Notes: a model not told the origin generated them from the letters alone. DNA of 64,000 nt from an uncultured Flavobacteriaceae bacterium (GCA_905479065.1 CAJQLB010000008.1:42172-106171), one strand, 5' to 3'; numbered from the stretch's first letter, positions 1 to 9,532 are shown. A program made the numbers and translations.

Positions 1-168
1 CAACATAAATTACTCGCAAACAAATACTTAGATGCTACCGAAATGGGATATTTAGTTGTTGGAGACGCAGCAACACAATTTGAGAACTTTAAAAACGCAG
101 GTTTTGACGAGGTAATTTTACTCGATAAAGATGCAAAGGAAATTAAAGTTTTGGATATTAAACTCTAA
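1..168 (+). CDS. M16-type (insulinase-like) zinc peptidase, C-terminal fragment
   Basis: Frame 1 is open from the window edge to a TAA at 166-168 and gives 55 residues. The tail contains a VVGDA motif followed by an aromatic/charged linker and a VILLDKD segment. This order resembles the extreme C-terminus of M16 peptidases, where a 'VVGD...L...G.V..LD.DG' pattern closes the last beta-alpha domain. The catalytic HxxEH half lies outside the window, so activity cannot be judged. A strong hairpin terminator follows within about 20 bases, which fits the end of a transcription unit. The family assignment rests on a short stretch and is tentative. Confidence 0.6.
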   Translation, partial: QHKLLANKYLDATEMGYLVVGDAATQFENFKNAGFDEVILLDKDAKEIKVLDIKL

Positions 169-186
169 GAATACTAAAATTTTAAT

Positions 187-219
187 TAAAAAGGTATGAT
201 GAATTTCATACCTTTTTTG
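187..219 (+). terminator. Rho-independent terminator after the M16-type gene
   Basis: A stem with arms AAGGTATGA and TCATACCTT, a short loop and a run of T on the forward strand. The A-run before the stem and the T-run after it also allow reverse termination, but no reverse gene ends here. Confidence 0.85.
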
Positions 220-278
220 TTTTGCTAATTTGCACTATATTGTAGGTTGTCTATCATTGTCTGTCTAATTTTTTTAGT

Positions 279-1397
279 ATGAAATTTAATTTATTTTTTA
301 TTCTTGTTGTGTCTTGTTTGTATAATTGTGATTCTAAAAAAGGAAAAGTAAAAGAAATAAGTTCTGTGAATACCATTAAAACGGAGCTAATTCCCATTTT
401 AAATCTTAATGAGGCAAACCGGTTGGCAAAATTGCCGCTGTATTGTATGGATAAGGAGTATCCTAACAAGTTAAATCAAACGATTGGTAGTCAACTTGAT
501 TTAAAGTCGCCAAAAGAGTTGCATCCTGCATTTTATGGATGCTTTGATTGGCATTCAGCTGTTCATGGTCATTGGAGTTTAGTTAGTTTGCTTAAAAACT
601 TTCCAAAACTAGATAATGCTGTTGAAATTAAGAGGAGATTGCTAAAAAGTATTTCTCAAGAAAATATTCAGGTTGAGGTTGCCTATTTTAATGGAAAATA
701 TAACGCCTCTTATGAGCGTACCTATGGTTGGGCGTGGATCCTGAAATTAGCTGAGGAATTGCATTCTTGGAATGATCCCACTGCTAAAATATTGGAGAAA
801 AATTTAAAGCCTTTAACCAATTTAATGGTTTCGAAATACATGGAGTTTTTACCTAGACTTAATTACCCTTTAAGAGTAGGAGAGCATCCAAATACAGGTT
901 TTGGATTATCATTTGCGCATGATTATGCTCTGGCGGTTCAACACCAGGAGTTGCAAGACATTATTGAGCAAAGAGCAATAGACTTTTATTTTAATGATCA
1001 ACAATGTCCTTTAAGCTGGGAACCTAGTGGATTTGATTTTTTATCGCCGTGCTTGGAAGAAGCAGCACTGATGAAACGAGTATTATCATCAGAAAAGTTC
1101 ATAATTTGGATTGATAAATTTTTACCACAACTCAAAGATGAAACATTTGATTTAGAAACAGGTCTTGTCTTGGACCGTACAGATGGTAAGCTTGTACATT
1201 TAGATGGTGTTAATTTTTCAAGGGCATGGAGTCTTAATAAAATTGCTGAAGGTATTCCAGAGTTCAATCATCTAAAAAATGTCGCAAATAAGCATATAAA
1301 TTATTCTTTACCTAGTGTTGTTGAAGATTCCTATGAAGGGGGGCACTGGCTCGGAAGTTTTGCCATCTATGCATTAAACTCCATAAATAATGATTAA
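279..1397 (+). CDS. DUF2891 family lipoprotein
   Basis: The 372-residue product begins with a short hydrophobic signal ending in a lipobox-like LYNC, so it is probably a lipoprotein exported by the Sec route and anchored through Cys17. The body matches what I know of DUF2891 proteins: an early segment HPAFYGCFDWHSAVHGHWS, many conserved Trp/His residues, and a late DSYEGGHWLGSFAIYAL segment, a pattern like an alpha/alpha-barrel enzyme. The biochemical role is unknown. The stop overlaps the start of the Nramp-like gene by 8 bases, so it is the first gene of the 5-oxoproline operon and probably translationally coupled to it. The link to 5-oxoproline or gamma-glutamyl metabolism is inference from position only. 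Confidence 0.85.
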   Translation: MKFNLFFILVVSCLYNCDSKKGKVKEISSVNTIKTELIPILNLNEANRLAKLPLYCMDKEYPNKLNQTIGSQLDLKSPKELHPAFYGCFDWHSAVHGHWSLVSLLKNFPKLDNAVEIKRRLLKSISQENIQVEVAYFNGKYNASYERTYGWAWILKLAEELHSWNDPTAKILEKNLKPLTNLMVSKYMEFLPRLNYPLRVGEHPNTGFGLSFAHDYALAVQHQELQDIIEQRAIDFYFNDQQCPLSWEPSGFDFLSPCLEEAALMKRVLSSEKFIIWIDKFLPQLKDETFDLETGLVLDRTDGKLVHLDGVNFSRAWSLNKIAEGIPEFNHLKNVANKHINYSLPSVVEDSYEGGHWLGSFAIYALNSINND

Positions 1398-2616
1398 GTC
1401 TTGGTTTAAAAACATAGGCCCAGGTCCCTTAGTCGCTGCTGCATTTATTGGTCCAGGTACAGTAACACTATGTACGATGGCTGGTGTTAATTTTGGCTAT
1501 GCATTACTTTGGGCCATGGGGCTTTCTGTTGTGGCGACGATAATTTTACAAGAAATGTCAGCGAGATTGGGAATTATTGCTCAAAAAGGTTTAGCTGATG
1601 TGATTCGAAGTGAAATTAATAATCCTGTTCTAAAATATGTATCAATTGTACTCATACTGTCAGCAATAGTTATTGGAAATGCTGCTTATGAGGCCGGTAA
1701 TATTAGTGGTGGTGTTCTTGGGTTAGAGACGGTGTTTGGTGTGCAAAATTTAAATATTGCTACTTGTAACTTTAATATTTTTAGTGTTCTTATAGGGTTG
1801 GTGGCGTTCTTATTACTTTTTATCGGTAACTATAAGTTTTTAGAAAGAGTACTTGTGTCCTTAGTTATTTTAATGAGTGGTGCATTCTTATTGACTGCAA
1901 TCATGACACGTCCTGACCTTGTAGAAATTGCGGAGGGATTGCTATTACCTGAGGTAGCAGACAATAGCATATTGACAATCATTGGGTTGATTGGGACGAC
2001 AGTAGTGCCTTATAATTTATTTTTACACTCGTCATTAGTAAAAGAAAAATGGAAGTCTAAAACTGATTTAGGCCATGCACGGAAAGATACTTTTATTGCG
2101 GTGGTTTTGGGAGGTGTTGTATCAATGAGCATCATTATCTCTGCAACAGCTATCAATGTCGAAGAAATTAACAATGTAGCGGACTTGGCCTTAGGGCTTG
2201 AGCCGTTATTTGGAAGATTTTCGAAATATTTTTTAGCGCTGGGTTTGTTTGCAGCCGGTATTACCAGTGCAATTACAGCTCCTTTAGCAGCAGCTTTTGT
2301 AGCATGTGGATGTCTCGGATGGTCAACGAATATGACAAGCTCTAAATTTAGAATGGTATGGGTTTTTGTGCTTTTGGCTGGCGTTATTTCTTCCTCCTCA
2401 GGGATTAAATCCATTCAAATAATAAAGTTTGCACAAGTAACAAACGGCATCTTGTTACCTGTGATTGCCGGTTTTCTTATTTGGATTATGAATAAAAAGA
2501 CTGTCCTTGGTCTTTATAAAAATAAACTTAAACACAATATTGTAGGAGTAGGGGTTCTATTAATTACGATTTTTTTGGGATTAAAAAGTATTTTTAAGGT
2601 GTTTGAATTACTGTAA
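1390..2616 (+). CDS. Nramp-family transporter with altered metal site, 5-oxoproline operon
   Basis: A 408-residue, about 11-helix membrane protein. The N-terminal GPGPLVAAAFI and the helix-6 region IGTTVVPYNLFLHSSLV are clearly Nramp/SLC11-like. The metal-binding DPGN of helix 1 is replaced here by GPGT (residues 21-24), and the MPHN of helix 6 by VPYN (206-209). The canonical Asp, Asn, Met and His are therefore changed, which makes Mn/Fe transport doubtful. It sits directly before pxpA with no gap, as the Nramp-like ycsG does near ycsF in Bacillus. A role in importing 5-oxoproline or a related organic solute is inferred from this context and from the lost ligands, not shown. Confidence 0.85.
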   Translation: MIKSWFKNIGPGPLVAAAFIGPGTVTLCTMAGVNFGYALLWAMGLSVVATIILQEMSARLGIIAQKGLADVIRSEINNPVLKYVSIVLILSAIVIGNAAYEAGNISGGVLGLETVFGVQNLNIATCNFNIFSVLIGLVAFLLLFIGNYKFLERVLVSLVILMSGAFLLTAIMTRPDLVEIAEGLLLPEVADNSILTIIGLIGTTVVPYNLFLHSSLVKEKWKSKTDLGHARKDTFIAVVLGGVVSMSIIISATAINVEEINNVADLALGLEPLFGRFSKYFLALGLFAAGITSAITAPLAAAFVACGCLGWSTNMTSSKFRMVWVFVLLAGVISSSSGIKSIQIIKFAQVTNGILLPVIAGFLIWIMNKKTVLGLYKNKLKHNIVGVGVLLITIFLGLKSIFKVFELL

Positions 2617-3357
2617 ATGAAGTCGATTTCAATTGATATAAACGCAGATATTGGTGAGGGTATTAACAATGAGTTACAATTAATCCCATTGTTATCATCG
2701 TGTAATATTGCATGTGGAGGTCACGCGGGAGACAGAGAAACGATGCAGAGATGTGTTGATTTAGCACTGTTACATGGCGTTAAAATAGGCGCACATCCTT
2801 CTTTTCCTGACAGAGATGGGTTTGGTCGTAACCATATGGTGATGCCACATGATGATCTATTCCAGGAACTCCAAACTCAAATTAACAAACTTGTTGAGAT
2901 TTTGGCCAGATGTGACGAATTACTTCATCATGTTAAGCCTCACGGTGCTTTATACAATTTGGCAGTAAAAGATAAAACGATTGCGTCAGTTATAGTCGAT
3001 GTTGTTAAAAACACGACAGGAAGCCCAAAACTTTATGTTCCAAATAATTCGGTTATAGAGGATGTTGCAATTGAGGCTGGACTGTCTGTGGTATTTGAAG
3101 CTTTTGCTGATAGGCATTATAACGACGATTTAACTTTGGTGTCACGAGATAAGCATAACGCGATTATTACAAATGAAAAGGACATGTTAAATCATGTAAA
3201 AGGTATCATTATGAGTCATAAAGTAAGTTCTTTAAACGGCATAGATATTCCTATAACAGCTGAAACGATTTGTGTTCATGGCGATACTCCAAAAGCTGTT
3301 GAATTATTGAAGTATTTACGTCATAATTTAATTAATTTTGGAATTAAAATTGAATAA
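2617..3357 (+). CDS. pxpA: 5-oxoprolinase subunit A (LamB/YcsF family)
   Basis: This 246-residue cytosolic protein has the LamB/YcsF signature: an N-terminal SIDINADIGEG, CNIACGGHAGD, then HVKPHGALYN, and a late ICVHGDTPKAV. In bacteria PxpA works with the PxpB and PxpC proteins as an ATP-dependent 5-oxoprolinase that opens 5-oxoproline to glutamate. The ATG follows the stop of the Nramp-like gene directly and pxpB overlaps its 3' end, so it lies mid-operon. Length is normal for the family (about 245-255 residues). No key motif appears missing. Confidence 0.95.
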   Translation: MKSISIDINADIGEGINNELQLIPLLSSCNIACGGHAGDRETMQRCVDLALLHGVKIGAHPSFPDRDGFGRNHMVMPHDDLFQELQTQINKLVEILARCDELLHHVKPHGALYNLAVKDKTIASVIVDVVKNTTGSPKLYVPNNSVIEDVAIEAGLSVVFEAFADRHYNDDLTLVSRDKHNAIITNEKDMLNHVKGIIMSHKVSSLNGIDIPITAETICVHGDTPKAVELLKYLRHNLINFGIKIE

Positions 3358-4096
3358 TGTTTTGAGTGATTTCAAATTACAATTTAAAATTTACGGTACC
3401 TCGTCTATCTTGATTGAGTGGCCAAAAATTATATCTGAAGATGTCTTGAAAAACATGCTAAATTTCAAAGAGTTTATTGAAAATAATTATGTTAAACAAA
3501 AGATTCATATTATATCTTCATATAACTCATTATTAGTTGTTTATGATAAAGGTATAGACAATATCTATAATGAAATTTCTCATATAGAATCATGGTATCT
3601 AAGCTTTGAAGATAAAAATTTTAATACTACTAAATTATGGAAAATTCCTGTATGTTATGATTTAGATTTTGGCTTAGATTTAGAGGATGTTTCCATACGA
3701 AATAAGCTGAGTATTGCTGACATTGTTAAGGAGCATACATCTGTAAAATACCGGCTGTATTTTATTGGGTTTTTACCAGGATTTTTATATTTAGGAGGCC
3801 TGTCTGAAACACTTTATATTCCGAGAAAATCACAGCCACGATTACATGTTGATAAAGGTTCTGTTGGCATAGGTGGAGCACAAACAGGTATTTATCCCAA
3901 CAACAGTCCAGGAGGTTGGAATATCATTGGTAAAACTCCAATTAACTTATTTGATCCAAAGGCACAAAACCCTTGTTTTGCTCAATGTGGTGATCAAATT
4001 CAGTTTTATTCTATAAATAAAGCTGAGTTTGCGACACTAACAACAAATATGAAGTCTAATTCTTATACGCTTGAAAATACAATAGTGCATGATTAG
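3338..4096 (+). CDS. pxpB: 5-oxoprolinase subunit B (KipI/PxpB family)
   Basis: Carboxyltransferase subdomain C/D protein. The family signatures RLYFIGFLPGFLYLGGL and the Gly-rich GSVGIGGAQTGIYP lie in the second half, and an IYGTSSILIEWP strand marks the usual N-terminus. There is no ATG in frame before residue 40. The start must be one of the TTG codons at 3338, 3350 or 3362; 3338 is given as the outermost. All are within or next to the end of pxpA, so translational coupling is likely. With PxpC it forms the ATP-using part of 5-oxoprolinase. About 252 residues, slightly longer than some homologues. Confidence 0.9.
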   Translation: MELKLNNVLSDFKLQFKIYGTSSILIEWPKIISEDVLKNMLNFKEFIENNYVKQKIHIISSYNSLLVVYDKGIDNIYNEISHIESWYLSFEDKNFNTTKLWKIPVCYDLDFGLDLEDVSIRNKLSIADIVKEHTSVKYRLYFIGFLPGFLYLGGLSETLYIPRKSQPRLHVDKGSVGIGGAQTGIYPNNSPGGWNIIGKTPINLFDPKAQNPCFAQCGDQIQFYSINKAEFATLTTNMKSNSYTLENTIVHD

Positions 4097-4943
4097 AGTA
4101 CTCGACTCCGGTTTTTTCACATCCATTCAAGATGCTGGTAGGAAGCGCTTCCAGCAGTTCGGTGTCCCTCAATCAGGTGTTATGGACAATTATGCGTCAT
4201 CCATGGCCAATGCTATTGTGGGAAATACATCAGAATGTGCTGTTCTTGAGCTTACCATGGTTGGTCCAAAGTTAATGTTTGAATGTGCAACTGCAATAAC
4301 AGTAACAGGAGCTAATATGTCTCCAAAAATTAATGGCGTTTTAATAAGTAATTTTGTTCTTATAAATGTGTGCAGAGGTGATGTTCTGTCGTTTGCAGCA
4401 TCCACAATTGGATTTCGTTCTTATTTAGCGGTATCAGGTGGTTTTAAAACTGAGATTGTTATGGGAAGTAGGAGTATGTATAAAAATGTGACGTCAAATC
4501 ATTGTGTAAATTTGGGAGATATTTTAAAAATTAATGCAACTAAGCGCCCTATAGTGTCACATGCCTACATAAAATATGATAATACTTATATCAATGAATC
4601 TGAAATTTTGATCACAAGAGGTCCTGAATTTGATTTTTTAAATAGCGCACAATTAAGTGTATTGTTTCAAAAGGAATTTACTATTTCTGAAAAAAATAAT
4701 CGAATGGCCTATCAAATCAAAGAACTTGTTGTTAATCAATTTAAGGAGATAATCACTTCATTTGTCTTACCTGGGACAATTCAATTAACACCCTCTGGAC
4801 AATTAATTATATTGATGCGGGATGCCCAGGTGACTGGCGGTTATCCCAGAGTTTTTCAGTTAACAGAACCATCAATAAATGTGATTTCTCAGAAAATGAC
4901 AAATCACAAAATTAGATTTAAACTAGAAGATTCGTTTACTTAA
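4089..4943 (+). CDS. pxpC: 5-oxoprolinase subunit C (KipA/PxpC family)
   Basis: Carboxyltransferase subdomain A/B protein of 284 residues. Visible signatures are SIQDAGRKRFQQFGVPQSGVMD near the N-terminus, GSRSMY in the middle, and LPGTIQLTPSG followed by MRDAQVTGGYPRV near the C-terminus. It overlaps pxpB by 8 bases and closes the operon. It completes the three-subunit ATP-dependent 5-oxoprolinase. Some homologues are 300-330 residues, so this copy is compact at its C-terminus, but the motifs are all present. The next gene is convergent, with 42 bases between stops. Confidence 0.92.
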   Translation: MIRVLDSGFFTSIQDAGRKRFQQFGVPQSGVMDNYASSMANAIVGNTSECAVLELTMVGPKLMFECATAITVTGANMSPKINGVLISNFVLINVCRGDVLSFAASTIGFRSYLAVSGGFKTEIVMGSRSMYKNVTSNHCVNLGDILKINATKRPIVSHAYIKYDNTYINESEILITRGPEFDFLNSAQLSVLFQKEFTISEKNNRMAYQIKELVVNQFKEIITSFVLPGTIQLTPSGQLIILMRDAQVTGGYPRVFQLTEPSINVISQKMTNHKIRFKLEDSFT

Positions 4944-4985
4944 ATTTAATTGACTTGAGGCTATTAATAATAGAAGTCTCAGATG

Positions 4986-6362
4986 TTATCCAAGCAGCTT
5001 GAACATTCTTTTTAATAAGCTCAATTTATTGTTGTAAGGAGCATATCTGATTGGAGGGTCTATCCATGTTCCCCTCTTTGAAACAGATTTATGGTGTGAG
5101 AATGTGTCAAAACCATGTTTGCCGTGATAGGCGCCTATACCACTAGCACCAACACCACCAAAGGGTAGTCGATGATTACCAAAATGAATTAAAGGGTCAT
5201 TGATAGCTCCACCACCAAAACTGTAGGTCGATAACATTGTGTCAATAAAATGGCGGTTCTTTGAAAACACATACAGAGACAATGGTTTTTCATAATGACT
5301 AATTATTACATCAATATCAGCGGCTTCAGAATAGGATAAAACTGGTAGTACCGGGCCAAAGATTTCAGTTGCCATGACCTTGCTATCCAAACTTGGATTA
5401 TCGATAATTGTAGGAGCTATATAACGATTTTCGATATTAAAGTCACCACCATGAACAATTTTCACATCAGCAAGCATTGACACGAGTCTTTCAGTATTTT
5501 TTTTATCAATAATTTTTGGGTAGTCAACTGATTGGAATGGGTGTTCTCCGTAGGCTCTGATTATTTCTGATTTTAAACAATCTATGAGTTCTTTTTTAAC
5601 TGACTCATGAACAATGATATAGTCGGGTGAAATACAAGTTTGGCCTCCATTAAAAAGTTTTCCCCATACTATGCGTTTGGCGGTGAGTTTTAGATCAATA
5701 GTGCTGTCTACAACACATGGAGATTTTCCACCAAGCTCTAGAGTCACCGGTGTTAAGTGTTTTGCTGCGGCTTTAGCCACTATTTTTCCAACTGGAACAC
5801 TGCCTGTAAAAAAGATATAATCCCAACGTTGTTCTAAAAGTTCGGTAGCAACTGATACGCCTCCTTCAATCGATACAACATGATCTTCATGAAAAACAGT
5901 TTGAATTATTTCAGTCACCAATGTCGATGTATTATGCGTTAGTTCACTTGGTTTTAATACAACTGTGTTGCCTGCTGCAACAGCCATCATCATGGGAGCA
6001 ATCGATAGTAAAAAAGGATAATTCCACGGAGCGATAACTAAAACGCTCCCATAGGGCTCTTTATAGATGTAATCTCGTGCAGGAAATGTTAACAGTGATG
6101 GTTTGACACGTTTTGGACGAGACCAGGCCTTTAAATGTTTAAGTATTAAATCCAATTCGGAGACTAACAAGCCGTACTCACTCATAAAACTTTCAAATTT
6201 TGATTTATTGAAATCTTTATATAGTGCATCATAGATATCCTTCTCTCTGGATATTATAAGGGCTTTTAACTCCTTTAATTTCTTTATTCTGTAGGGAATG
6301 TTTTTGGTTTGTTGGGATTTGAAAAAATCACGCTGCTGCTGAAGTCTGTTGGGTATAGTCAC
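4986..6362 (-). CDS. NAD(P)-dependent aldehyde dehydrogenase (ALDH3-like)
   Basis: A 458-residue soluble enzyme of the aldehyde dehydrogenase superfamily, closest to the short, fatty-aldehyde/ALDH3-type members. Catalytic Cys243 lies in FNGGQTCISPDY, the general-base Glu209 in LELGGKSP, and the coenzyme site in FTGSVPVG. The end (FGGVGASGIGAYHGKHGFDTFSHHKSV) is the typical ALDH3 oligomerisation and tail region. It oxidises aldehydes to acids; the substrate cannot be read from sequence. It lies 23 bases after the RluA-type gene on the same strand and may be cotranscribed with it. Confidence 0.92.
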   Translation of the reverse strand: MTIPNRLQQQRDFFKSQQTKNIPYRIKKLKELKALIISREKDIYDALYKDFNKSKFESFMSEYGLLVSELDLILKHLKAWSRPKRVKPSLLTFPARDYIYKEPYGSVLVIAPWNYPFLLSIAPMMMAVAAGNTVVLKPSELTHNTSTLVTEIIQTVFHEDHVVSIEGGVSVATELLEQRWDYIFFTGSVPVGKIVAKAAAKHLTPVTLELGGKSPCVVDSTIDLKLTAKRIVWGKLFNGGQTCISPDYIIVHESVKKELIDCLKSEIIRAYGEHPFQSVDYPKIIDKKNTERLVSMLADVKIVHGGDFNIENRYIAPTIIDNPSLDSKVMATEIFGPVLPVLSYSEAADIDVIISHYEKPLSLYVFSKNRHFIDTMLSTYSFGGGAINDPLIHFGNHRLPFGGVGASGIGAYHGKHGFDTFSHHKSVSKRGTWIDPPIRYAPYNNKLSLLKRMFKLLG

Positions 6363-6385
6363 TGTTTTTCTTTAAAGATACTAAT

Positions 6386-7084
6386 TTAGTCAATACATGC
6401 ATGCCATGTCGCGTCTTGAGGTGTGGGTGCAGTGATACGAATTTTTTGATTATTAACAGGATGAATGAAGTCTATATGTCTCGAATGTAAATGGATCCCG
6501 CCGTTATTGTTACTTCTATGGGCTCCATATTTTAAATCTCCTTTGATTGGACATCCTATCTTTGCTAATTGACATCGTATTTGATGGTGTCTGCCAGTTT
6601 CCAATGCTATTTCTATTAAAAAATAATGATCTAATTTTTTTAATGTTTTATAGCTCAATACAGCTTTTTTACTTTTGGTGATTTCTTGATTGTAGGCAGA
6701 TGATTTATTGTTTTTTGGATTTTTTCTTAGCCAGTGTGTTAATGTGTTATCCTTTTTGTTTGGCTTGTTTTTTACAATTGCCCAATAAGTTTTACCGATA
6801 TTTTTATCAACGAACATTTTATTTAAACGGGATAACACTTTAGATGTTTTAGCGAAAATTACAATCCCAGATGTCGGTCTATCCAAACGATGTACCACAC
6901 CTAAATAAACATTTCCTGGTTTCTGGTATTTGATTTTTAAATACTCCTTAACTACTTCGCTTAAAGGTTTATCTCCCGTAATATCGCCTTGTACGATATC
7001 GCCCACACGCTTATTTATAATAATGATGTGGTTATCTTCATGAAGTACTTGTAAATTGGCCTTATTAGATAATTTTTTAGACAC
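6386..7084 (-). CDS. RluA-family RNA pseudouridine synthase
   Basis: A 232-residue protein with the catalytic HRLDRPTSG motif (Asp68 as nucleophile), an RNA-site GRHHQIRCQLAKIGCPIKGDLKYG segment, and no N-terminal S4 domain. It isomerises uridine in rRNA or tRNA. The lack of an S4 domain and the short length place it with the RluA/TruC-like single-domain members; the target nucleotide is unknown. It lies 8 bases downstream of panB on the same strand, so the two are likely cotranscribed. Confidence 0.92.
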   Translation of the reverse strand: MSKKLSNKANLQVLHEDNHIIIINKRVGDIVQGDITGDKPLSEVVKEYLKIKYQKPGNVYLGVVHRLDRPTSGIVIFAKTSKVLSRLNKMFVDKNIGKTYWAIVKNKPNKKDNTLTHWLRKNPKNNKSSAYNQEITKSKKAVLSYKTLKKLDHYFLIEIALETGRHHQIRCQLAKIGCPIKGDLKYGAHRSNNNGGIHLHSRHIDFIHPVNNQKIRITAPTPQDATWHACID

Positions 7085-7092
7085 AAGAAGCT

Positions 7093-7911
7093 CTAGTATT
7101 GTTCACTATCGGATGGGAAATCCATTTTTTTGACATCGGTTACGTACTGCGATATGGCTTTCGACATATCTTCGTATAAATTCATGTAACGCCTTAAAAA
7201 ACGCGGATTAAATTCATGTGTCATTCCTATCATGTCGTGTAATACTAATACTTGGCCATCAACACCATTTCCTGCTCCGATACCTATGATAGGGATATTA
7301 ACACTTTGGGCTACCCGCTGGGCCAGTGCAGCAGGAATTTTTTCAAGAACAATTGCAAAACAACCAATCTTTTCAAGCATTTTTGCATCTTCAATTAATT
7401 GTGAGGCTTCTTTGTCTTCTTTAGCTCGAACAGTGTAAGTGCCAAACTTGTAAATAGATTGTGGCGTAAGGCCAAGGTGGCCCATGACAGGAATTCCTGC
7501 ATTTAAGATGCGTTTTATAGAGTCTTTGATTTCTTTACCACCTTCTACTTTTACCGCGTGACCACCGCTTTCTTTCATAATTCTTATCGCAGATCTCAAC
7601 GCTTCTTTTGGATCGCTTTGATAAGTTCCAAAGGGTAAATCTACAACTACCAACGCTCTATCTACTGCTCGAATGACAGAGGAGGCATGGTAAATCATTT
7701 GGTCAAGAGTAATTGGCAATGTTGTTTCATGACCCGCCATGACATTACTTGCAGAGTCACCAACTAAAATCACATCGATGCCTGAGCTATCTACAATTTT
7801 TGCCATGGTGTAATCGTACGCAGTGAGCATAGATATTTTTTCACCATTACTTTTCATATCTACAAGTGACTTTGTAGTAACTCGTTTGTATTCCTTTTTG
7901 GCTATTGACAT
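7093..7911 (-). CDS. panB: 3-methyl-2-oxobutanoate hydroxymethyltransferase
   Basis: A 272-residue protein with PanB signatures: [21 protein letters not shown], the metal-site [32 protein letters not shown] and [20 protein letters not shown]. It transfers a hydroxymethyl group from methylene-tetrahydrofolate to 2-oxoisovalerate, the first step toward pantothenate and CoA. Length is normal. No other pan genes are nearby. It heads the reverse-strand group panB, RluA-type synthase, ALDH. Confidence 0.96.
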   Translation of the reverse strand: MSIAKKEYKRVTTKSLVDMKSNGEKISMLTAYDYTMAKIVDSSGIDVILVGDSASNVMAGHETTLPITLDQMIYHASSVIRAVDRALVVVDLPFGTYQSDPKEALRSAIRIMKESGGHAVKVEGGKEIKDSIKRILNAGIPVMGHLGLTPQSIYKFGTYTVRAKEDKEASQLIEDAKMLEKIGCFAIVLEKIPAALAQRVAQSVNIPIIGIGAGNGVDGQVLVLHDMIGMTHEFNPRFLRRYMNLYEDMSKAISQYVTDVKKMDFPSDSEQY

Positions 7912-8035
7912 GCTAGTTGTATTTAAGTGTAAAAATAGTAAATATAGATGAAGTTCAAATGTTCTAAAAATCTTTTGCTTAATTCAGAGTATCAGAGGTG
8001 TGTTTTTCAACGTTGCAGACCATCAGTTTAGCTTG

Positions 8036-8056
8036 TAAAAAATCAACTATGAGTTG
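8036..8056 (-). terminator. Possible weak terminator after sdaA
   Basis: On the reverse strand a CAACT/AGTTG stem with a 3-base loop is followed by a T-run, 22 bases after the sdaA stop. The stem is only 5 bp, so this is tentative. The remaining 7912-8035 interval holds nothing else I can name. Confidence 0.4.
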
Positions 8057-8077
8057 CTTGTATTTGCTCAATTAGTA

Positions 8078-9499
8078 TTAGCAATCAGATAAACTCACTT
8101 TGACAGCGAGACCGCCTTTGGAAGTTTCTTTGTACTTCGTATGCATGTTTTGAGCAGTTTCCCACATGGTGTCTACAACATTGTCAAAAGGCACCTTAAC
8201 GTTGTTTGGATCGGTTTCAAGTGCTAATTCTGCGGCATTGATGGCCTTAATAGCACCCATTGAATTTCGTTCTATGCAGGGTATTTGTACCAGTCCTCCA
8301 ATGGGATCACAAGTTAGACCTAAGTGGTGTTCCATGGCAATTTCTGCAGCGATTAAAACTTGCTCAGGAGTGCCACCCATCAACTCACAGAGTGCTCCTG
8401 CTGCCATGGCAGCAGAGACGCCTATTTCGGCTTGGCAGCCACCCATTGCTGCGCTAATCGTTGCTCCTTTTTTAAAAATACTTCCAATTTCACCCGCAAC
8501 CAATAAAAATTGCTTGATTTCAGTAAAGTTAGCATCGTGATTTTCGATAACCAAATAGTACATGAGAACTGCAGGTATTACGCCAGCGCTGCCGTTTGTG
8601 GGTGCTGTAACTACGCGACCAAGTGAAGCATTGACTTCATTGACGCTGAGAGCAAAGCAGCTTACCCATTTTAAAATTTGACGAAATTTCACCTCTGAAT
8701 CTCGAATAGCCAGTAGCCATTCTTGTGGTGTTTGGTAAGTTTTTTTTCCGATGAGCTTGTCATGTAGGTCAAAAGCTCTTCTTCGAACATTTAATCCACC
8801 AGGTAAACTTCCTTCAGTATGACAGCCAGTATACATACTTTCTAGCATGGTTGTCCAGATCCGGTGTATTTCGTCATCAATGTCAGTGTTATTTCTAATA
8901 GATTTTTCATTAGCAAGAACAACCTCAGAAATTGACATATTTAAGTGATTGCAATAACCTAACAGTTCCTTTCCGAAGGTTACCGGATAAGGAAATGTTT
9001 TAAATATTTTTTTATTTTCAAGAGAATTTTTGCGCTCCTTTTTAACGATAAAACCGCCACCAATAGAATAAAAAGTTGAACTAAATTGTTTGTCTTTGAT
9101 TGATGCCGTAAATGTGATGCCATTAGCATGAAACGGCAAGAATTTACGGTTAAATCTAATATCAGATTCAAAATTGAAATCTAATGATGTCTCATTATTA
9201 AAAAGTAATGTTTGTGATTGTTTGACAGTTGTAACTATCGCGTGAATATCTTCAGTCATGGTTACTTCGGGGTCTGCACCACTGAGACCTAATACAACTG
9301 CTAAATCAGTTGCATGACCTTTACCAGTGAGTGATAAAGACCCATAAAGATCAACAGTAATGCCATTGACCAAATGAAATTTGTTTGAGTTTTTTAATTC
9401 CTTAATCCAGCGCTCAGCAGCTCTCCAAGGCCCTAAAGTATGAGAACTGGAAGGGCCAACGCCAATTTTAAGCATATCAAATATAGATATACATTCCAT
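8078..9499 (-). CDS. sdaA: L-serine ammonia-lyase (iron-sulfur type)
   Basis: A 473-residue single-chain L-serine dehydratase. The N-terminus [22 protein letters not shown] is the beta-domain signature; the alpha domain has [35 protein letters not shown] and [20 protein letters not shown], whose Cys residues bind the [4Fe-4S] cluster. It deaminates serine to pyruvate and ammonia in the cytosol. It is divergent from dnaK across 166 bases and has its own TATATTTG element 25 bases before the start. Confidence 0.95.
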   Translation of the reverse strand: MECISIFDMLKIGVGPSSSHTLGPWRAAERWIKELKNSNKFHLVNGITVDLYGSLSLTGKGHATDLAVVLGLSGADPEVTMTEDIHAIVTTVKQSQTLLFNNETSLDFNFESDIRFNRKFLPFHANGITFTASIKDKQFSSTFYSIGGGFIVKKERKNSLENKKIFKTFPYPVTFGKELLGYCNHLNMSISEVVLANEKSIRNNTDIDDEIHRIWTTMLESMYTGCHTEGSLPGGLNVRRRAFDLHDKLIGKKTYQTPQEWLLAIRDSEVKFRQILKWVSCFALSVNEVNASLGRVVTAPTNGSAGVIPAVLMYYLVIENHDANFTEIKQFLLVAGEIGSIFKKGATISAAMGGCQAEIGVSAAMAAGALCELMGGTPEQVLIAAEIAMEHHLGLTCDPIGGLVQIPCIERNSMGAIKAINAAELALETDPNNVKVPFDNVVDTMWETAQNMHTKYKETSKGGLAVKVSLSDC

Positions 9500-9524
9500 T
9501 TCGGTTACAATTTACATGTTTCGG

Positions 9525-9532
9525 CAAATATA
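9525..9532 (-). promoter_or_regulatory. Bacteroidota -7 element (TATATTTG) for sdaA
   Basis: TATATTTG on the reverse strand, 25 bases upstream of the sdaA ATG, fits TAnnTTTG. No clear TTG partner was found at the usual distance. Confidence 0.5.

Noticed and set aside
2010..2414. 134-residue reverse frame opposite the Nramp-like gene
   Set aside because: Shadow of a conserved membrane-protein frame, with no start context or family features.
8166..8540. 124-residue forward frame opposite sdaA
   Set aside because: It lies entirely within the well-supported sdaA gene and its composition is that of an antisense shadow; no promoter or family motif.
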